From NCBI GenBank assembly GCA_902775895.1, contig CACYNO010000007.1, positions 1-64,000 on the forward strand: DNA of 64,000 bases, given 5' to 3'. Below are positions 16,729 to 26,067 of this stretch, in pieces. Every line of letters starts with the position of its first letter. The first letter of the stretch is position 1. Source of the DNA: an uncultured Lachnospiraceae bacterium (GTDB lineage Bacteria > Bacillota > Clostridia > Lachnospirales > Lachnospiraceae). The translations under genes and the position numbers were made by a program. The notes under the pieces were generated by a model. It was not told the DNA's origin. It was given only the letters and a program-made list of their open reading frames with translations, and did no database searches.

Positions 16729-17301
16729 ATGGTTTTACTGATAGATAATTATGACAGCTTTGCATATAACCTGTATCAGCTGATCGAACCTTTAAAACCC
16801 GGATGTGAGGTATTCAGGAACGATAAGATAAGTCTTGATGAGATCAGGGCTAAAAACCCTGAAGCGATCATCTTATCGCCGGGTCCGGGTCGGCCTGCGG
16901 ATGCGGGGATATGTGAGAGTGTCGTTAAGGAATTAAAGGGTGAGTTTCCCGTCTTCGGTGTATGCCTGGGACACCAGGCCATATGCGAAGCAAATGGCGC
17001 GACTGTTACTTATGCAAAGGAGCTAATGCACGGCAAGACATCGGATGTCTTCCCCGAGGAGGGAAGTCTGTTGTTTAAGGGACTGAGCAAACCCTTTAAG
17101 GTGGCAAGATACCATTCCCTGGCGGTTGATGAGAGAACTCTTCCTGAGGGACTAAGGGTAAGCGCAAGGACCGGTGACGGTGAAGTCATGGCAGTAGAAG
17201 ATATAAAGAACAAAGTATTCGGAGTCCAGTTCCATCCCGAGTCGGTGATGACACCGGATGGGGAGCGTGTTTTAAAAAACTTTTTTGACTGCATTAAATA
17301 A
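16729..17301 (+). CDS. trpG: Anthranilate synthase component II (glutamine amidotransferase)
   Basis: This is a 190-aa class I glutamine amidotransferase that passes ammonia to TrpE. It has LLIDNYDSFAYNL at the start, ILSPGPGRPADAG, the nucleophile Cys in VFGVCLGHQAI (about residue 79) and the His-Glu pair in VQFHPESVMTPDG near the end. The start at 16729 lies 2 bp after the trpE stop, with GGGGAG in the trpE end as binding site. trpD is separate, not fused as in enterobacteria. Confidence 0.95.
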   Translation: MVLLIDNYDSFAYNLYQLIEPLKPGCEVFRNDKISLDEIRAKNPEAIILSPGPGRPADAGICESVVKELKGEFPVFGVCLGHQAICEANGATVTYAKELMHGKTSDVFPEEGSLLFKGLSKPFKVARYHSLAVDERTLPEGLRVSARTGDGEVMAVEDIKNKVFGVQFHPESVMTPDGERVLKNFFDCIK

Positions 17302-17311
17302 GGGGCGGATC

Positions 17312-18334
17312 ATGATAAAAGAAATGATAAAAAAAATATCCGAAGGAAAAGACCTTACAAAGGATGAAGCAGAAAAAGTTACGGATGAGATAATGGCAGG
17401 TGATGCTACACCGGCACAGACAGCCGCTTTTCTTACGGCTCTTTCCCTGAAAAAAGAAACTGCCGGTGAGATAGCGGGAGCTGCGGCGAGCATGAAAAAG
17501 CATGCCCTGGCACTTGAGCATGATATGGATGTTTTGGAGATAGTAGGCACAGGGGGAGACGCTTCCGGAAGCTTTAATATATCCACTACCGCATCTTTTA
17601 TAGTGGCTGCGGCAGGAGTAAAGGTGGCAAAGCACGGAAACAAAGCCGCATCTTCAAAGAGCGGGGCAGCTGACGTTCTGGAGGAGCTGGGGGTAAATAT
17701 AAACCTGACACCGCAGCAAAGTCGCAGGCTTTTGGAAAAAACGGGATTTTGCTTTTTATTTGCAAGAAATTATCATCCGGCTATGAAGAATGTGGCTTCC
17801 GTAAGGAGTGAGATAGGCATAAGGACTATCTTTAATATCCTGGGTCCTCTTACCAATCCCGCCGGAGCAAAGACCCAGCTTTTGGGAGTATATTCGGAAA
17901 GGCTTTTAGAGCCCATGTCCGAGGCCCTTATGAGTCTCGGTGTGGAGAAAGGGATGAGCGTTTACGGTACGGACGGCATGGATGAGATATCCATAAGCGC
18001 TCCTACTATTGTCTGTGAATTTGCGGATGGCAGGATGAAAAAATATAGTATCAAACCTGAGGATTTCGGGTATAATACTTGTGATAAAGACCGGATCAGG
18101 GGAGGAAACCCAAAAGAAAATGCAAGGATAAGTCTTGACATTGTTGAAGGAAAGGACAGGGGACCAAAGAGGCAGATGGTATGCATGAATGCCGGAGCTG
18201 CCCTGTATATTGCAGGCAGGACGGATACATTAGAGTCAGGTATCCGAATGGCGGAAGAGATGATAGACAGTGGCAGAGCCCTTGCCGCCCTTGAAGCGGT
18301 CAGAAACTTTACATTAAAAAAAGATCTTGATTAA
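17312..18334 (+). CDS. trpD: Anthranilate phosphoribosyltransferase
   Basis: This 340-aa enzyme transfers phosphoribose from PRPP to anthranilate. It has IVGTGGDASGSFNIST (PRPP loop, about residues 75-90), KHGNKAASSKSGAADVLE (about 103-120), NILGPLTNPA and GTDGMDEIS. I start at ATG 17312, which has AGGGGCGG 4-12 bp upstream. A longer frame from 17285 would begin inside trpG without a binding site. Confidence 0.95.
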   Translation: MIKEMIKKISEGKDLTKDEAEKVTDEIMAGDATPAQTAAFLTALSLKKETAGEIAGAAASMKKHALALEHDMDVLEIVGTGGDASGSFNISTTASFIVAAAGVKVAKHGNKAASSKSGAADVLEELGVNINLTPQQSRRLLEKTGFCFLFARNYHPAMKNVASVRSEIGIRTIFNILGPLTNPAGAKTQLLGVYSERLLEPMSEALMSLGVEKGMSVYGTDGMDEISISAPTIVCEFADGRMKKYSIKPEDFGYNTCDKDRIRGGNPKENARISLDIVEGKDRGPKRQMVCMNAGAALYIAGRTDTLESGIRMAEEMIDSGRALAALEAVRNFTLKKDLD

Positions 18335-18346
18335 AAGGAGGCTTAC

Positions 18347-19180
18347 ATGGCAGATACGATCTTAAAAGAAATAGCAGAATATTCTAAAGAAAGAGTTGAA
18401 AAGTTAAAGGAAGAAATGTCCCTTAATGTGGTCAAGCTGGAATGCGGAAGGATAATCCGCGTAAAGATCGACGAGACTCTGGGGACAGAAGTAGAGCCTT
18501 TTCACGGGAAATTTTACGAGGCCATAGCAAAGAGCGGATTGTCCGTTATTGCCGAGTTGAAAAAGGCTTCACCGTCAAAAGGCGTTCTTTCAAAGGATTT
18601 CTCGTATCTGAGCCGTGCAGTGGCATACGAGGTGGCAGGTGCGGACTGTGTATCATGCGTGACAGAGCCTAAATGGTTTTTGGGCGAGGAAGAGATGATA
18701 ACCCGTGTAAAAAAGGAGATAGAGGTTCCCATCCTTCGCAAGGACTTCTTTGTTGACGAGTACCAGCTTTATCAGTCAAAGATCCAGGGAGCCGATGCGG
18801 TGCTCCTTATATGTGCCATCCTTGACGATGAGCAGTTAAAGCAGTATCTGCATATATGCGATGTGATAAAGCTTGATGCAGTGGTTGAGGCACACGATGA
18901 GGAAGAGGTAAAAAGAGCCCTTGCAGCAGGGGCAAAGATCATCGGAGTAAACAACAGGAATCTTGAGGATTTCAGTGTTGATACATCAAATTCGGCGAGC
19001 CTGCGCGCAAGCGTTCCCGATGATATCCTCTTTATAGCAGAGTCTGGATTTGCCACACCTGAGGATGCAGGGGAAGCGGCTAAAGCGGGAGCAGATGCCA
19101 TACTTGTTGGTGAAGCTCTTATGCGCACGGATGATTACATGAATCTTATAAGGGATATGAAAAATGCGGGGAATATCTGA
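18347..19180 (+). CDS. trpC: Indole-3-glycerol phosphate synthase
   Basis: This is a 277-aa TIM-barrel enzyme that closes the indole ring from CdRP. The catalytic segments are present: VIAELKKASPSKGVLS (about residues 67-82), VPILRKDFFVDEYQ, ADAVLLICAIL, VVEAHDEEEV, IIGVNNRNLEDFSVD and IAESGFATPEDA. It is slightly longer than average (about 260), with an extra loop near residue 45. AAAGGAGG lies 6 bp before the ATG. Its TGA shares one base with the trpF ATG. Confidence 0.95.
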   Translation: MADTILKEIAEYSKERVEKLKEEMSLNVVKLECGRIIRVKIDETLGTEVEPFHGKFYEAIAKSGLSVIAELKKASPSKGVLSKDFSYLSRAVAYEVAGADCVSCVTEPKWFLGEEEMITRVKKEIEVPILRKDFFVDEYQLYQSKIQGADAVLLICAILDDEQLKQYLHICDVIKLDAVVEAHDEEEVKRALAAGAKIIGVNNRNLEDFSVDTSNSASLRASVPDDILFIAESGFATPEDAGEAAKAGADAILVGEALMRTDDYMNLIRDMKNAGNI

Positions 19181-19830
19181 TGAACAGCATTGAAGAATAC
19201 AGACCCAGGATCAAGATATGCGGACTGTTTAGGGAAGAGGATATACAGGCGGTAAATGAGAGTCTTCCGGACTACTGCGGCTTTGTTATCGACTTTCCGA
19301 AAAGCCACAGGAATGTATCAAGAAGAAGAGCATATGAATTAAGACAAAACCTGCGTGTGGAGGTGTCACCGGTTGGAGTGTTTGTGGACAGACCCGTAAA
19401 TGAGGTGGCGGAACTTATGCAATACGGGGTCATTGACGTGGCACAGCTTCACGGAAGTGAGGATGATGAGTATATCGATACGCTAAAAGCCGCAGCGCCT
19501 GATAAGGAGATATGGAAGTCCTTTATCATAAATGCCGGTGATACAAAAGAAGACATTGAAAAGGTTTTCAGGCAGGCTGAAAGGAGTCTTGCTGATGTGG
19601 TGCTCCTGGATGCGGGATACGGTTACGGAGCCGTTTTTGACCATACACTTATCGGTTCCTTCAGGAGACCGTATATACTTGCCGGCGGGATCACGCCGGA
19701 TAATGTAAGCGATGCGCTATGGTCTTTAAAGCCTTACGGCGTGGATGTGAGTACCGGAGTTGAGACGGATAATCTAAAGGATAAAGAAAAGATAGCGGAT
19801 ATAATAAGACTTGTCCGCGAGGTACAGTAG
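19180..19830 (+). CDS. trpF: Phosphoribosylanthranilate isomerase
   Basis: This is a 216-aa TIM-barrel isomerase acting between TrpD and TrpC. It has IKICGLFREEDIQAVN (catalytic Cys, about residues 10-25), YCGFVIDFPKSHRNV, VGVFVDRPVNE, AQLHGSEDDEYI, LLDAGYGYGA (acid in the position of the usual catalytic Asp) and YILAGGITPDNV. It is coupled to trpC by a TGATG overlap. Confidence 0.94.
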   Translation: MNSIEEYRPRIKICGLFREEDIQAVNESLPDYCGFVIDFPKSHRNVSRRRAYELRQNLRVEVSPVGVFVDRPVNEVAELMQYGVIDVAQLHGSEDDEYIDTLKAAAPDKEIWKSFIINAGDTKEDIEKVFRQAERSLADVVLLDAGYGYGAVFDHTLIGSFRRPYILAGGITPDNVSDALWSLKPYGVDVSTGVETDNLKDKEKIADIIRLVREVQ

Positions 19831-19845
19831 GAGAGAAGATCTGAG

Positions 19846-21045
19846 ATGGAAGCAAGTAAGAGCAGCAGGGGAAGATTCGGTATGCACGGCGGGCAGTATA
19901 TGCCCGAGACCCTGATGAATGCCGTGACAGAGTTGGAAGAAGCATACGGTCATTATAAGGATGATCCCGATTTTAATAATGAATTAAGCGGGCTGTTTAA
20001 TGATTACGCCGGAAGACCCAGCAGGCTTTTTTTTGCGGAGAAGATGACGGAAGATCTTGGTGGTGCAAAGATATATCTAAAAAGAGAAGATCTCAATCAC
20101 ACCGGGTCCCATAAGATAAACAATGTACTGGGACAGGCGCTCCTTGCAAAGAAGATGGGAAAGACCAGGCTAATAGCAGAGACGGGAGCAGGTCAGCACG
20201 GCGTGGCTACGGCTACGGCGGCGGCTCTTTTAGGACTTGAGTGCGTGGTGTTCATGGGCAAACTTGATACCGAAAGGCAGGCTTTAAACGTCTACAGAAT
20301 GAAGCTTCTGGGAGCACAGGTGGTTCCCGTGGAATCCGGGACTGCTACCCTCAAAGATGCGGTTTCGGAGGCCATGCGTGAGTGGACCAATCGTATCAGC
20401 GACACACATTACTGTCTTGGCTCCGTTATGGGTCCTCATCCTTTTCCCACTATCGTTCGTGACTTTCAGTCAGTTATCTCAAAAGAGATAAAGACACAGA
20501 TCCTTGAAAAAGAAGGCAGGTTTCCCGATGCAGTACTTGCCTGTGTGGGTGGAGGCTCCAACGCCATAGGGGCTTTTTATCACTTTATCGAAGACAGGCA
20601 GGTAAGGCTTATAGGTTGCGAGGCGGCTGGCCGGGGTGTGGACACAAAGGATACTGCGGCAACCATTGCCACCGGAAGACCGGGGATATTTCACGGCATG
20701 AAGTCCTATTTTTGCCAGGATGAGTTCGGCCAGATCGCGCCGGTATATTCCATATCGGCAGGTCTTGACTATCCCGGCATAGGACCGGAGCATGCATGGC
20801 TTCATGACATCAAGAGAGCGGAATATGTAGCGGTAACAGATGAAGAGGCGGTTTGTGCTTTTGAATACCTGTCAAAGACGGAGGGGATAATCCCCGCCAT
20901 AGAATCCGCACATGCGGTAGCGCATGCCATAAAGATTGCTCCCGGGATGGATAAGGATAAGATCATGGTAATAAATATTTCCGGGAGGGGAGATAAGGAC
21001 TGTGCAGCCATCGCAAGATACAGAGGGGAGGATATCCATGAGTAA
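19846..21045 (+). CDS. trpB: Tryptophan synthase beta chain
   Basis: This is a 399-aa PLP enzyme of the TrpB1 type, the partner of TrpA, which joins indole and serine. It has [14 protein letters not shown] at the start, [16 protein letters not shown] with the PLP Lys (HTGSHK, about residue 89), [32 protein letters not shown] and SGRGDKD. The first 10 residues carry the short lysine-poor leader normal for this subfamily. trpA begins 8 bp before its stop. Confidence 0.96.
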   Translation: MEASKSSRGRFGMHGGQYMPETLMNAVTELEEAYGHYKDDPDFNNELSGLFNDYAGRPSRLFFAEKMTEDLGGAKIYLKREDLNHTGSHKINNVLGQALLAKKMGKTRLIAETGAGQHGVATATAAALLGLECVVFMGKLDTERQALNVYRMKLLGAQVVPVESGTATLKDAVSEAMREWTNRISDTHYCLGSVMGPHPFPTIVRDFQSVISKEIKTQILEKEGRFPDAVLACVGGGSNAIGAFYHFIEDRQVRLIGCEAAGRGVDTKDTAATIATGRPGIFHGMKSYFCQDEFGQIAPVYSISAGLDYPGIGPEHAWLHDIKRAEYVAVTDEEAVCAFEYLSKTEGIIPAIESAHAVAHAIKIAPGMDKDKIMVINISGRGDKDCAAIARYRGEDIHE

Positions 21046-21823
21046 TATCGCAAAGGCATTTGAAGATAAAAAAGCATTTATCGCATTTATCACGGCAGGA
21101 TATCCGGATGCAGAGATCTCAAAAGATATAATAAGAGCCGCGGCAGAAGCAGGAGCAGATATCATAGAGATAGGCATCCCTTTTTCCGACCCCACGGCTG
21201 AAGGACCGGTCATACAGGCGGCAAACGCAGCCGCTTTAGCCGGTGGTATAACTACGGATAAGATATTTGATATGGTGGAAGAGCTTAGGAGAGATATCAG
21301 TATTCCTCTTTGTTTTATGACATACGCGAATGTGGTTTATTCTTACGGGACCGGAAGCGAAGATTTTATAAAAAAATGTGCACAGACAGGTATAGACGGT
21401 ATCATACTTCCGGATGTGCCATTTGAAGAGAAACAGGAATTTGACGAAGTATGCAGAAGGCATGAAGTGGACTTTATATCCCTTGTTGCCCCTACGTCAA
21501 AGGAGCGTATATCAATGATAGCGGGAGAGGCTTCCGGTTTTGTATATGTTGTATCTTCTCTGGGAGTGACGGGAGTAAGAAACGAGATCACCACCGACAT
21601 AGGCGGTATGGTATCCCTCATAAAAGAAGCAACAGACGTACCCTGTGCCGTGGGCTTTGGCATATCAACGCCCGAGCAGGCAAAAAAAATGGCATCCCTT
21701 TCTGACGGTGCCATAGTAGGGAGTGCCATTATAAAGATCATAAGCGGGCATGGAAAAGATGCTCCGGCTAAAGTTTATGAGTATGTAAAAGAAATGGCAG
21801 ATGCCGTTCACAGTGCACATTAA
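21038..21823 (+). CDS. trpA: Tryptophan synthase alpha chain
   Basis: This is a 261-aa TIM-barrel lyase that releases indole from indole-glycerol phosphate. It has [11 protein letters not shown] (catalytic Glu follows in [19 protein letters not shown], about residues 42-60), [16 protein letters not shown] (catalytic Asp), [10 protein letters not shown] and [11 protein letters not shown]. The start at 21038 overlaps trpB by 8 bp, with GAGGGGAGG just upstream. An alternative start at 21002 lies deep in trpB. The last 4 bp overlap the convergent ECF gene. Confidence 0.95.
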   Translation: MSNIAKAFEDKKAFIAFITAGYPDAEISKDIIRAAAEAGADIIEIGIPFSDPTAEGPVIQAANAAALAGGITTDKIFDMVEELRRDISIPLCFMTYANVVYSYGTGSEDFIKKCAQTGIDGIILPDVPFEEKQEFDEVCRRHEVDFISLVAPTSKERISMIAGEASGFVYVVSSLGVTGVRNEITTDIGGMVSLIKEATDVPCAVGFGISTPEQAKKMASLSDGAIVGSAIIKIISGHGKDAPAKVYEYVKEMADAVHSAH

Positions 21824-22338
21824 AGCCTGTCTTTTAGATCAGGTATCCGTGCGAACAAGGGGTAAAGGGCACAGGATATTGCTATGCCCGAACCGCCCTG
21901 GATAAGGTTCATGGGGATCTCTACGAATGCTGCACTGCCGTATAATATCAGTTCAAATATCAGGTAACCGCCGGTAACTATAGCAGTTGACGCGATACCG
22001 CCCAGGATAAGTCTAGCCATTGGAGACGGTATCCTGTGGGCGGTTTTTTTGTATATGAGACTGACTGTGATAGCACACAGTGCTTTTATACCGAAAGTGA
22101 CGGGACTGTATACTGGATATCCGCTGAAAAGGTCTGCAAGTCCCGAACCGATACCTGCGGAAAGCATACCAAGGCCCATTCCCGGGAAGATCCCGGCAAG
22201 GATCACAAAGGCATCTCCGAAATGGATATACCCCTGGGTGGCCGGTACGGGAATCTTTATAAGTATTGTGGCGACACACACCATGGCGGCAAAAAGAGCC
22301 GTGAGGGTGAGGTCTGATGTTTTTATCTTGCCCTTCAT
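21820..22338 (-). CDS. ECF transporter S component (substrate unknown)
   Basis: This is a 172-aa hydrophobic protein with five or six membrane segments and the S-component features of energy-coupling factor importers: the early LTALFAAMVCVATILIKIPV helix, GDAFVILAGIFPG, and GLADLFSGYPVYSPVTFGIK. Such proteins bind a vitamin or related compound and pair with shared EcfAAT modules. The fold group contains riboflavin, pyridoxine and thiamine-precursor importers. The sequence alone does not tell me the substrate. AGGAGGT lies 9 bp before the ATG at 22338. No EcfT is nearby, but a broken EcfA-type ATPase lies at 34734. Confidence 0.8.
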   Translation of the reverse strand: MKGKIKTSDLTLTALFAAMVCVATILIKIPVPATQGYIHFGDAFVILAGIFPGMGLGMLSAGIGSGLADLFSGYPVYSPVTFGIKALCAITVSLIYKKTAHRIPSPMARLILGGIASTAIVTGGYLIFELILYGSAAFVEIPMNLIQGGSGIAISCALYPLFARIPDLKDRL

Positions 22339-22557
22339 ATATCGTCTACCTCCTAAGTGTTTCAAATCTGTATTCATTTTATATCATAAATACTGCCTTG
22401 AAAATTACTATAAAATAATCGCCCGTCATAAGTAAAGTTTATCACAGATCGCAAAAAATAATGATAATTGCGCATTATATCATAATTTTAAAAAGATAAA
22501 ATAATGTGGTAGAATTATCATCAAAAAGTACCATGTAAACTATGCAGGTGAGGGGCT

Positions 22558-24942
22558 ATGAGTAATACACAAAACGAGATCAATCCACTTTTTACCCGGG
22601 AGAATGCTGCCGCTATAGTGGTTCCGGGGGTAGTAAAGGACGACCTTTGCGGGATTGTTGAAGATAAATTAAAAAAAGCGGGCTTTTATTACCGTATATC
22701 ATCACGTATAAAAACGGCGGATTCCATTTTGGAAAAGATGAACCGGAGAAAATACGGGGTAAAAGGATCAATATATGAGAACAGAAAACTGCAGGATCTT
22801 ATAGGCTTAAGGATAATCCTGTATTATGAAGATGATATATCCATCGTAAGAGGTCTGTTGGACACTCTTTTTTCCGAGCCAGGGGAATGGGAGACCACGG
22901 AGATAACCGATTCGGAATTCCATGCCATGAAGATAAACGGCGTTTTCAAGATCCCGGAATATCTGCGCAACATGATCTCAAATCCCGAGCTTGGTGACTA
23001 TGTGGACAGTACGCTGGAGATACAGATAAGGACCAATGCTTTTGAGGGATGGCACGAGATAGAACATGACCTGCAGTATAAGGGGTCTGCTTTCGGCGAT
23101 GCCAACGCCAGTCTTTCAAGAAGGATGAACTCCATCCTTGCGACTCTTGAGTTGTGTGATGATTCTCTGGTCAAGCTTTTGGAGGATCTGGGACATCAGC
23201 ACTACAAGGATAAAAAGTGGGAGGACATGATAAGGTGTCACTACAGGATAAAATTTTCCGCAGAGCCCCTTATCCCGGAGATCAAAAAATGCTTTGACGA
23301 AAATACGGAGCTTGCAAAAAGTGTTTTCAAGTTTGAAAGGGCTAAGGTTATGGAAGCCCTTTGGAACAGAAATGCAGATGTTACAAAAAGGTACACGGTA
23401 AGTGACATTGTAAAGGTTATAAACGAGATAGGCTTAAGAAATGACAAGCTCTTTGAGGCGTTTGCCGACACGGGAAAAAAGAGCACCCTGACAAAGAGAA
23501 AAAAGTTTGAACCTTTTAAATCCCTGGGGACCTTTCCTGTATTTGCCTCAGGCGTGGAGATATGCACGGATGAAGGGCTTGAGCAAAACTTTGAAAAAGC
23601 GGTGGGCATGATCTATTCATGGATACGTTCAAGGCTTTCGGAGGTGTTTGATCTGCCCGATGATCCTGTCAGCTTTGATGACGAAAAGCCCGGATACAGG
23701 ATAATTCTTGAATATGACAGGAAAAATCTGCGTTTTTCCCAGATGACTACGCACCCGGATGCACTTGTTGCCAGCCGTATGTGGATATCGAAGGCGTTGG
23801 TAGAAGCAAGAGACGGGAAGCTTATACTTATCGTGACTAACCGTTTTGCAGAGCCGGTTGAAAAATACAGGGATACGAAGAACGGTCTTTTCTCACGCCC
23901 GAATTTCTATGGTGAAATAGCAGACAACATAGGAGTAATAGACGTGGAACCTCTTCGCGAGAGCGCAAAAGAGATCGATAAAGAAAATCTTGAAGACCTG
24001 TTTGACCTGATCTACAGCGGGCGCAGACATTTTCCTGTGGTGGTATTTATGGTGCGCGATAAAAGCTGGGTTGAAAAGTTTGATATTAATTACTTTGCAT
24101 TTCTGGTGGGATACTATGCTCACGTCAGGATAATCTACGACGAGGATATTCAGGAAACCATAGCAAAGGAATATCACCTTGATCCGGACAGATACATGGA
24201 CTCCATAACCGTGGTATATCCCGGAGAGGTACCGATCACAAATTATAAAGACGATATTCTTGATTCGTCATATGAGATAATAAAATTCGAGACAAAAAAA
24301 TACTGGAATGAAAAAGGGTGCAGAGCTTTCAGACGCCGTCTTATCGCAGACATAAGGGAAAAGATAGTGGAGGATGTGGACGATGATGTGTACAGTCACG
24401 GCAATTCCCACAAACTTGCCCAGGCAGATGAAAAATGGGATGTGGTGGATGAGAAGGGTGAACCCTACGGCTATACCATTGAGAGAGCGGACGCGAAGCA
24501 CCTGAAGGGAGAGCTTTTTCACAGGGTAGTGAGTATATATACAGTCACCGGGGACGGCAAGATCCTTATAACCAGAAGATCTGCAGCAAAGAGCCATCCT
24601 CACAAATGGGAGGTGACCTGCGGATCAGTCCTTGCTGGTGAGACACCGGTTCAGGGAGCGATAAGAGAATTAAAAGAAGAGACAGGCATAGATGTCACGG
24701 AAAAAGACCTGATACCGGTTTATAAACACTCCGACAGGCGCAGGCATTGTGTGTACTACGGTTTTGTGACTGCCATAGAAAGCTCGGATATTCAGATAAG
24801 CCTGGAACCTGAGGAGACGGATAAGTATGAGTTCATGCCGGTTGATGAATTTTTTGAATTTGCAAAAAGCGGTAAGTTCGTACGTTCAGAGTCTGAACGA
24901 TTTGTAAAGTATGAGAAGGAGATCGCAGGGAAGCTGAAGTAA
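22558..24942 (+). CDS. RelA/SpoT-domain protein fused to a Nudix hydrolase
   Basis: This is a 794-aa multidomain protein. Residues about 35-205 are a RelA/SpoT nucleotidyltransferase domain: SRIKTADSILEKM, LQDLIGLRIILYYEDD (metal Asp) and LEIQIRTNAFEGWHEIEHDL. Residues about 330-630 form a middle region I do not recognise, with a Rossmann-like pattern (KLILIVTNRF, FPVVVFMVRDKSW). Residues about 645-790 are a Nudix domain with a complete box, GSVLAGETPVQGAI then RELKEETGI (about 689-711). An enzyme that may make pyrophosphorylated nucleotides is thus joined to one that cleaves such bonds. It stands before sbcDC with its own GTGAGGGG binding site. Small alarmone synthetases are much shorter, and no HD hydrolase domain of long RSH is present. 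Confidence 0.8.
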   Translation: MSNTQNEINPLFTRENAAAIVVPGVVKDDLCGIVEDKLKKAGFYYRISSRIKTADSILEKMNRRKYGVKGSIYENRKLQDLIGLRIILYYEDDISIVRGLLDTLFSEPGEWETTEITDSEFHAMKINGVFKIPEYLRNMISNPELGDYVDSTLEIQIRTNAFEGWHEIEHDLQYKGSAFGDANASLSRRMNSILATLELCDDSLVKLLEDLGHQHYKDKKWEDMIRCHYRIKFSAEPLIPEIKKCFDENTELAKSVFKFERAKVMEALWNRNADVTKRYTVSDIVKVINEIGLRNDKLFEAFADTGKKSTLTKRKKFEPFKSLGTFPVFASGVEICTDEGLEQNFEKAVGMIYSWIRSRLSEVFDLPDDPVSFDDEKPGYRIILEYDRKNLRFSQMTTHPDALVASRMWISKALVEARDGKLILIVTNRFAEPVEKYRDTKNGLFSRPNFYGEIADNIGVIDVEPLRESAKEIDKENLEDLFDLIYSGRRHFPVVVFMVRDKSWVEKFDINYFAFLVGYYAHVRIIYDEDIQETIAKEYHLDPDRYMDSITVVYPGEVPITNYKDDILDSSYEIIKFETKKYWNEKGCRAFRRRLIADIREKIVEDVDDDVYSHGNSHKLAQADEKWDVVDEKGEPYGYTIERADAKHLKGELFHRVVSIYTVTGDGKILITRRSAAKSHPHKWEVTCGSVLAGETPVQGAIRELKEETGIDVTEKDLIPVYKHSDRRRHCVYYGFVTAIESSDIQISLEPEETDKYEFMPVDEFFEFAKSGKFVRSESERFVKYEKEIAGKLK

Positions 24943-24951
24943 GGAGAAAGT

Positions 24952-26067
24952 ATGAGATTTGCCCACATTTCGGATCTGCACTTAGGGATCAGGATATGCG
25001 ATGTGAAGATGGCTGAAGACCAGCTTTTTATCCTTGATCAGATAGCGGATATCATAGAGGCACATAAGCCTGACGGGGTATTTATAAGCGGAGATATATA
25101 CGACAGACCCATACCTCCTGAGGAGTCCGTAGAGATGCTCAGTGCTTTTTTAACGCGCATCAGGAAGGCCGGACCGGAAATTTATATGATAAGCGGCAAT
25201 CACGACAGCCCTGAAAGGATAGATTTTGCAACGGAACTTTTGGGAAGCGCCGGGATACATATAAGCGGCAAGTATGAGGGAAAGATAAAAAAGATAACTA
25301 AAGAGGACAGGTACGGCGAAGCAGACATTTATCTGCTTCCTTTTATCAAGCCGTCCTATGTAAATAACTGTCTGCCTGAGGAAGAAAAAATCGAAAGCAC
25401 CGATTATGATGCGGCGGTGAGAAAAGTTTTGTCGGATATCAGACCGGACAGGGAAAAACGGAATATCATCCTTACCCATCAGTTCGTCCAGGGGGCCACC
25501 AGAAGTGATTCTGAAGAGGTCCTGGTGGGGTTTATAGATGCCATAAGTGCAGACATTTTTGACGATTTTGACTATGTGGCTTTGGGGCATCTCCATAAAA
25601 GACAACACATAAAAAGGGATACCCTGCTGTATCCGGGTACGCCTCTTAAATATTCGTTCAAAGAAGAAAAAAACGAGAAAAGCGTGACATTCGTTGAGTT
25701 AAAGGGAAAAGGTGATATTAAAATATCAACCGTGCCTCTCATGGCTAAAAGGGATATGAGAAATATTGAGGGTGCATTTGAGGATGTCATGAAAAGAAAG
25801 TCGGATGACTATGTGAGAGTGGTCCTTACTGATGAGATACCGATACCGTTCGCATTTAATAAATTAAGGAATTCATATCCGAACATATTAAAACTTGAAT
25901 ATGCTAAAACGAAAGACTTTGCGTCGCAGATAAAGACAGACACGGATCTGAAAGAAAAAACACCCCTTGAACTTTTTGAAGATTTTTATTTTAAAGTAAA
26001 CGGCCGGAGACCGGACGATGAACAAAAGAGATTCATGGCAGAGATCATTGAAGAGGGGAAGATATGA
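24952..26067 (+). CDS. sbcD: SbcD nuclease subunit
   Basis: This is a 371-aa Mre11-type metallophosphoesterase that, with SbcC, opens hairpins and trims DNA ends at breaks. The metal-binding blocks are visible: HISDLHLGIRI (residues 4-14), DGVFISGDIYDRP (about 43-55), MISGNHDSPERI (about 79-90), ILTHQFV and ALGHLHKRQ. The C-terminal capping domain is present. AAGGAG lies 7 bp before the ATG, and the stop overlaps sbcC as ATGA. Confidence 0.95.
   Translation: MRFAHISDLHLGIRICDVKMAEDQLFILDQIADIIEAHKPDGVFISGDIYDRPIPPEESVEMLSAFLTRIRKAGPEIYMISGNHDSPERIDFATELLGSAGIHISGKYEGKIKKITKEDRYGEADIYLLPFIKPSYVNNCLPEEEKIESTDYDAAVRKVLSDIRPDREKRNIILTHQFVQGATRSDSEEVLVGFIDAISADIFDDFDYVALGHLHKRQHIKRDTLLYPGTPLKYSFKEEKNEKSVTFVELKGKGDIKISTVPLMAKRDMRNIEGAFEDVMKRKSDDYVRVVLTDEIPIPFAFNKLRNSYPNILKLEYAKTKDFASQIKTDTDLKEKTPLELFEDFYFKVNGRRPDDEQKRFMAEIIEEGKI

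Noticed and set aside
15188-21823. Classical trp leader-peptide attenuation
   Set aside because: No Trp-rich leader peptide was found; the UGG specifier, T-box sequence and terminator show tRNA-dependent control.
22340-22557. Riboswitch upstream of the ECF S-component
   Set aside because: The leader is AT-rich and I could not find conserved FMN, TPP, preQ1 or other aptamer sequences, which would have identified the substrate.
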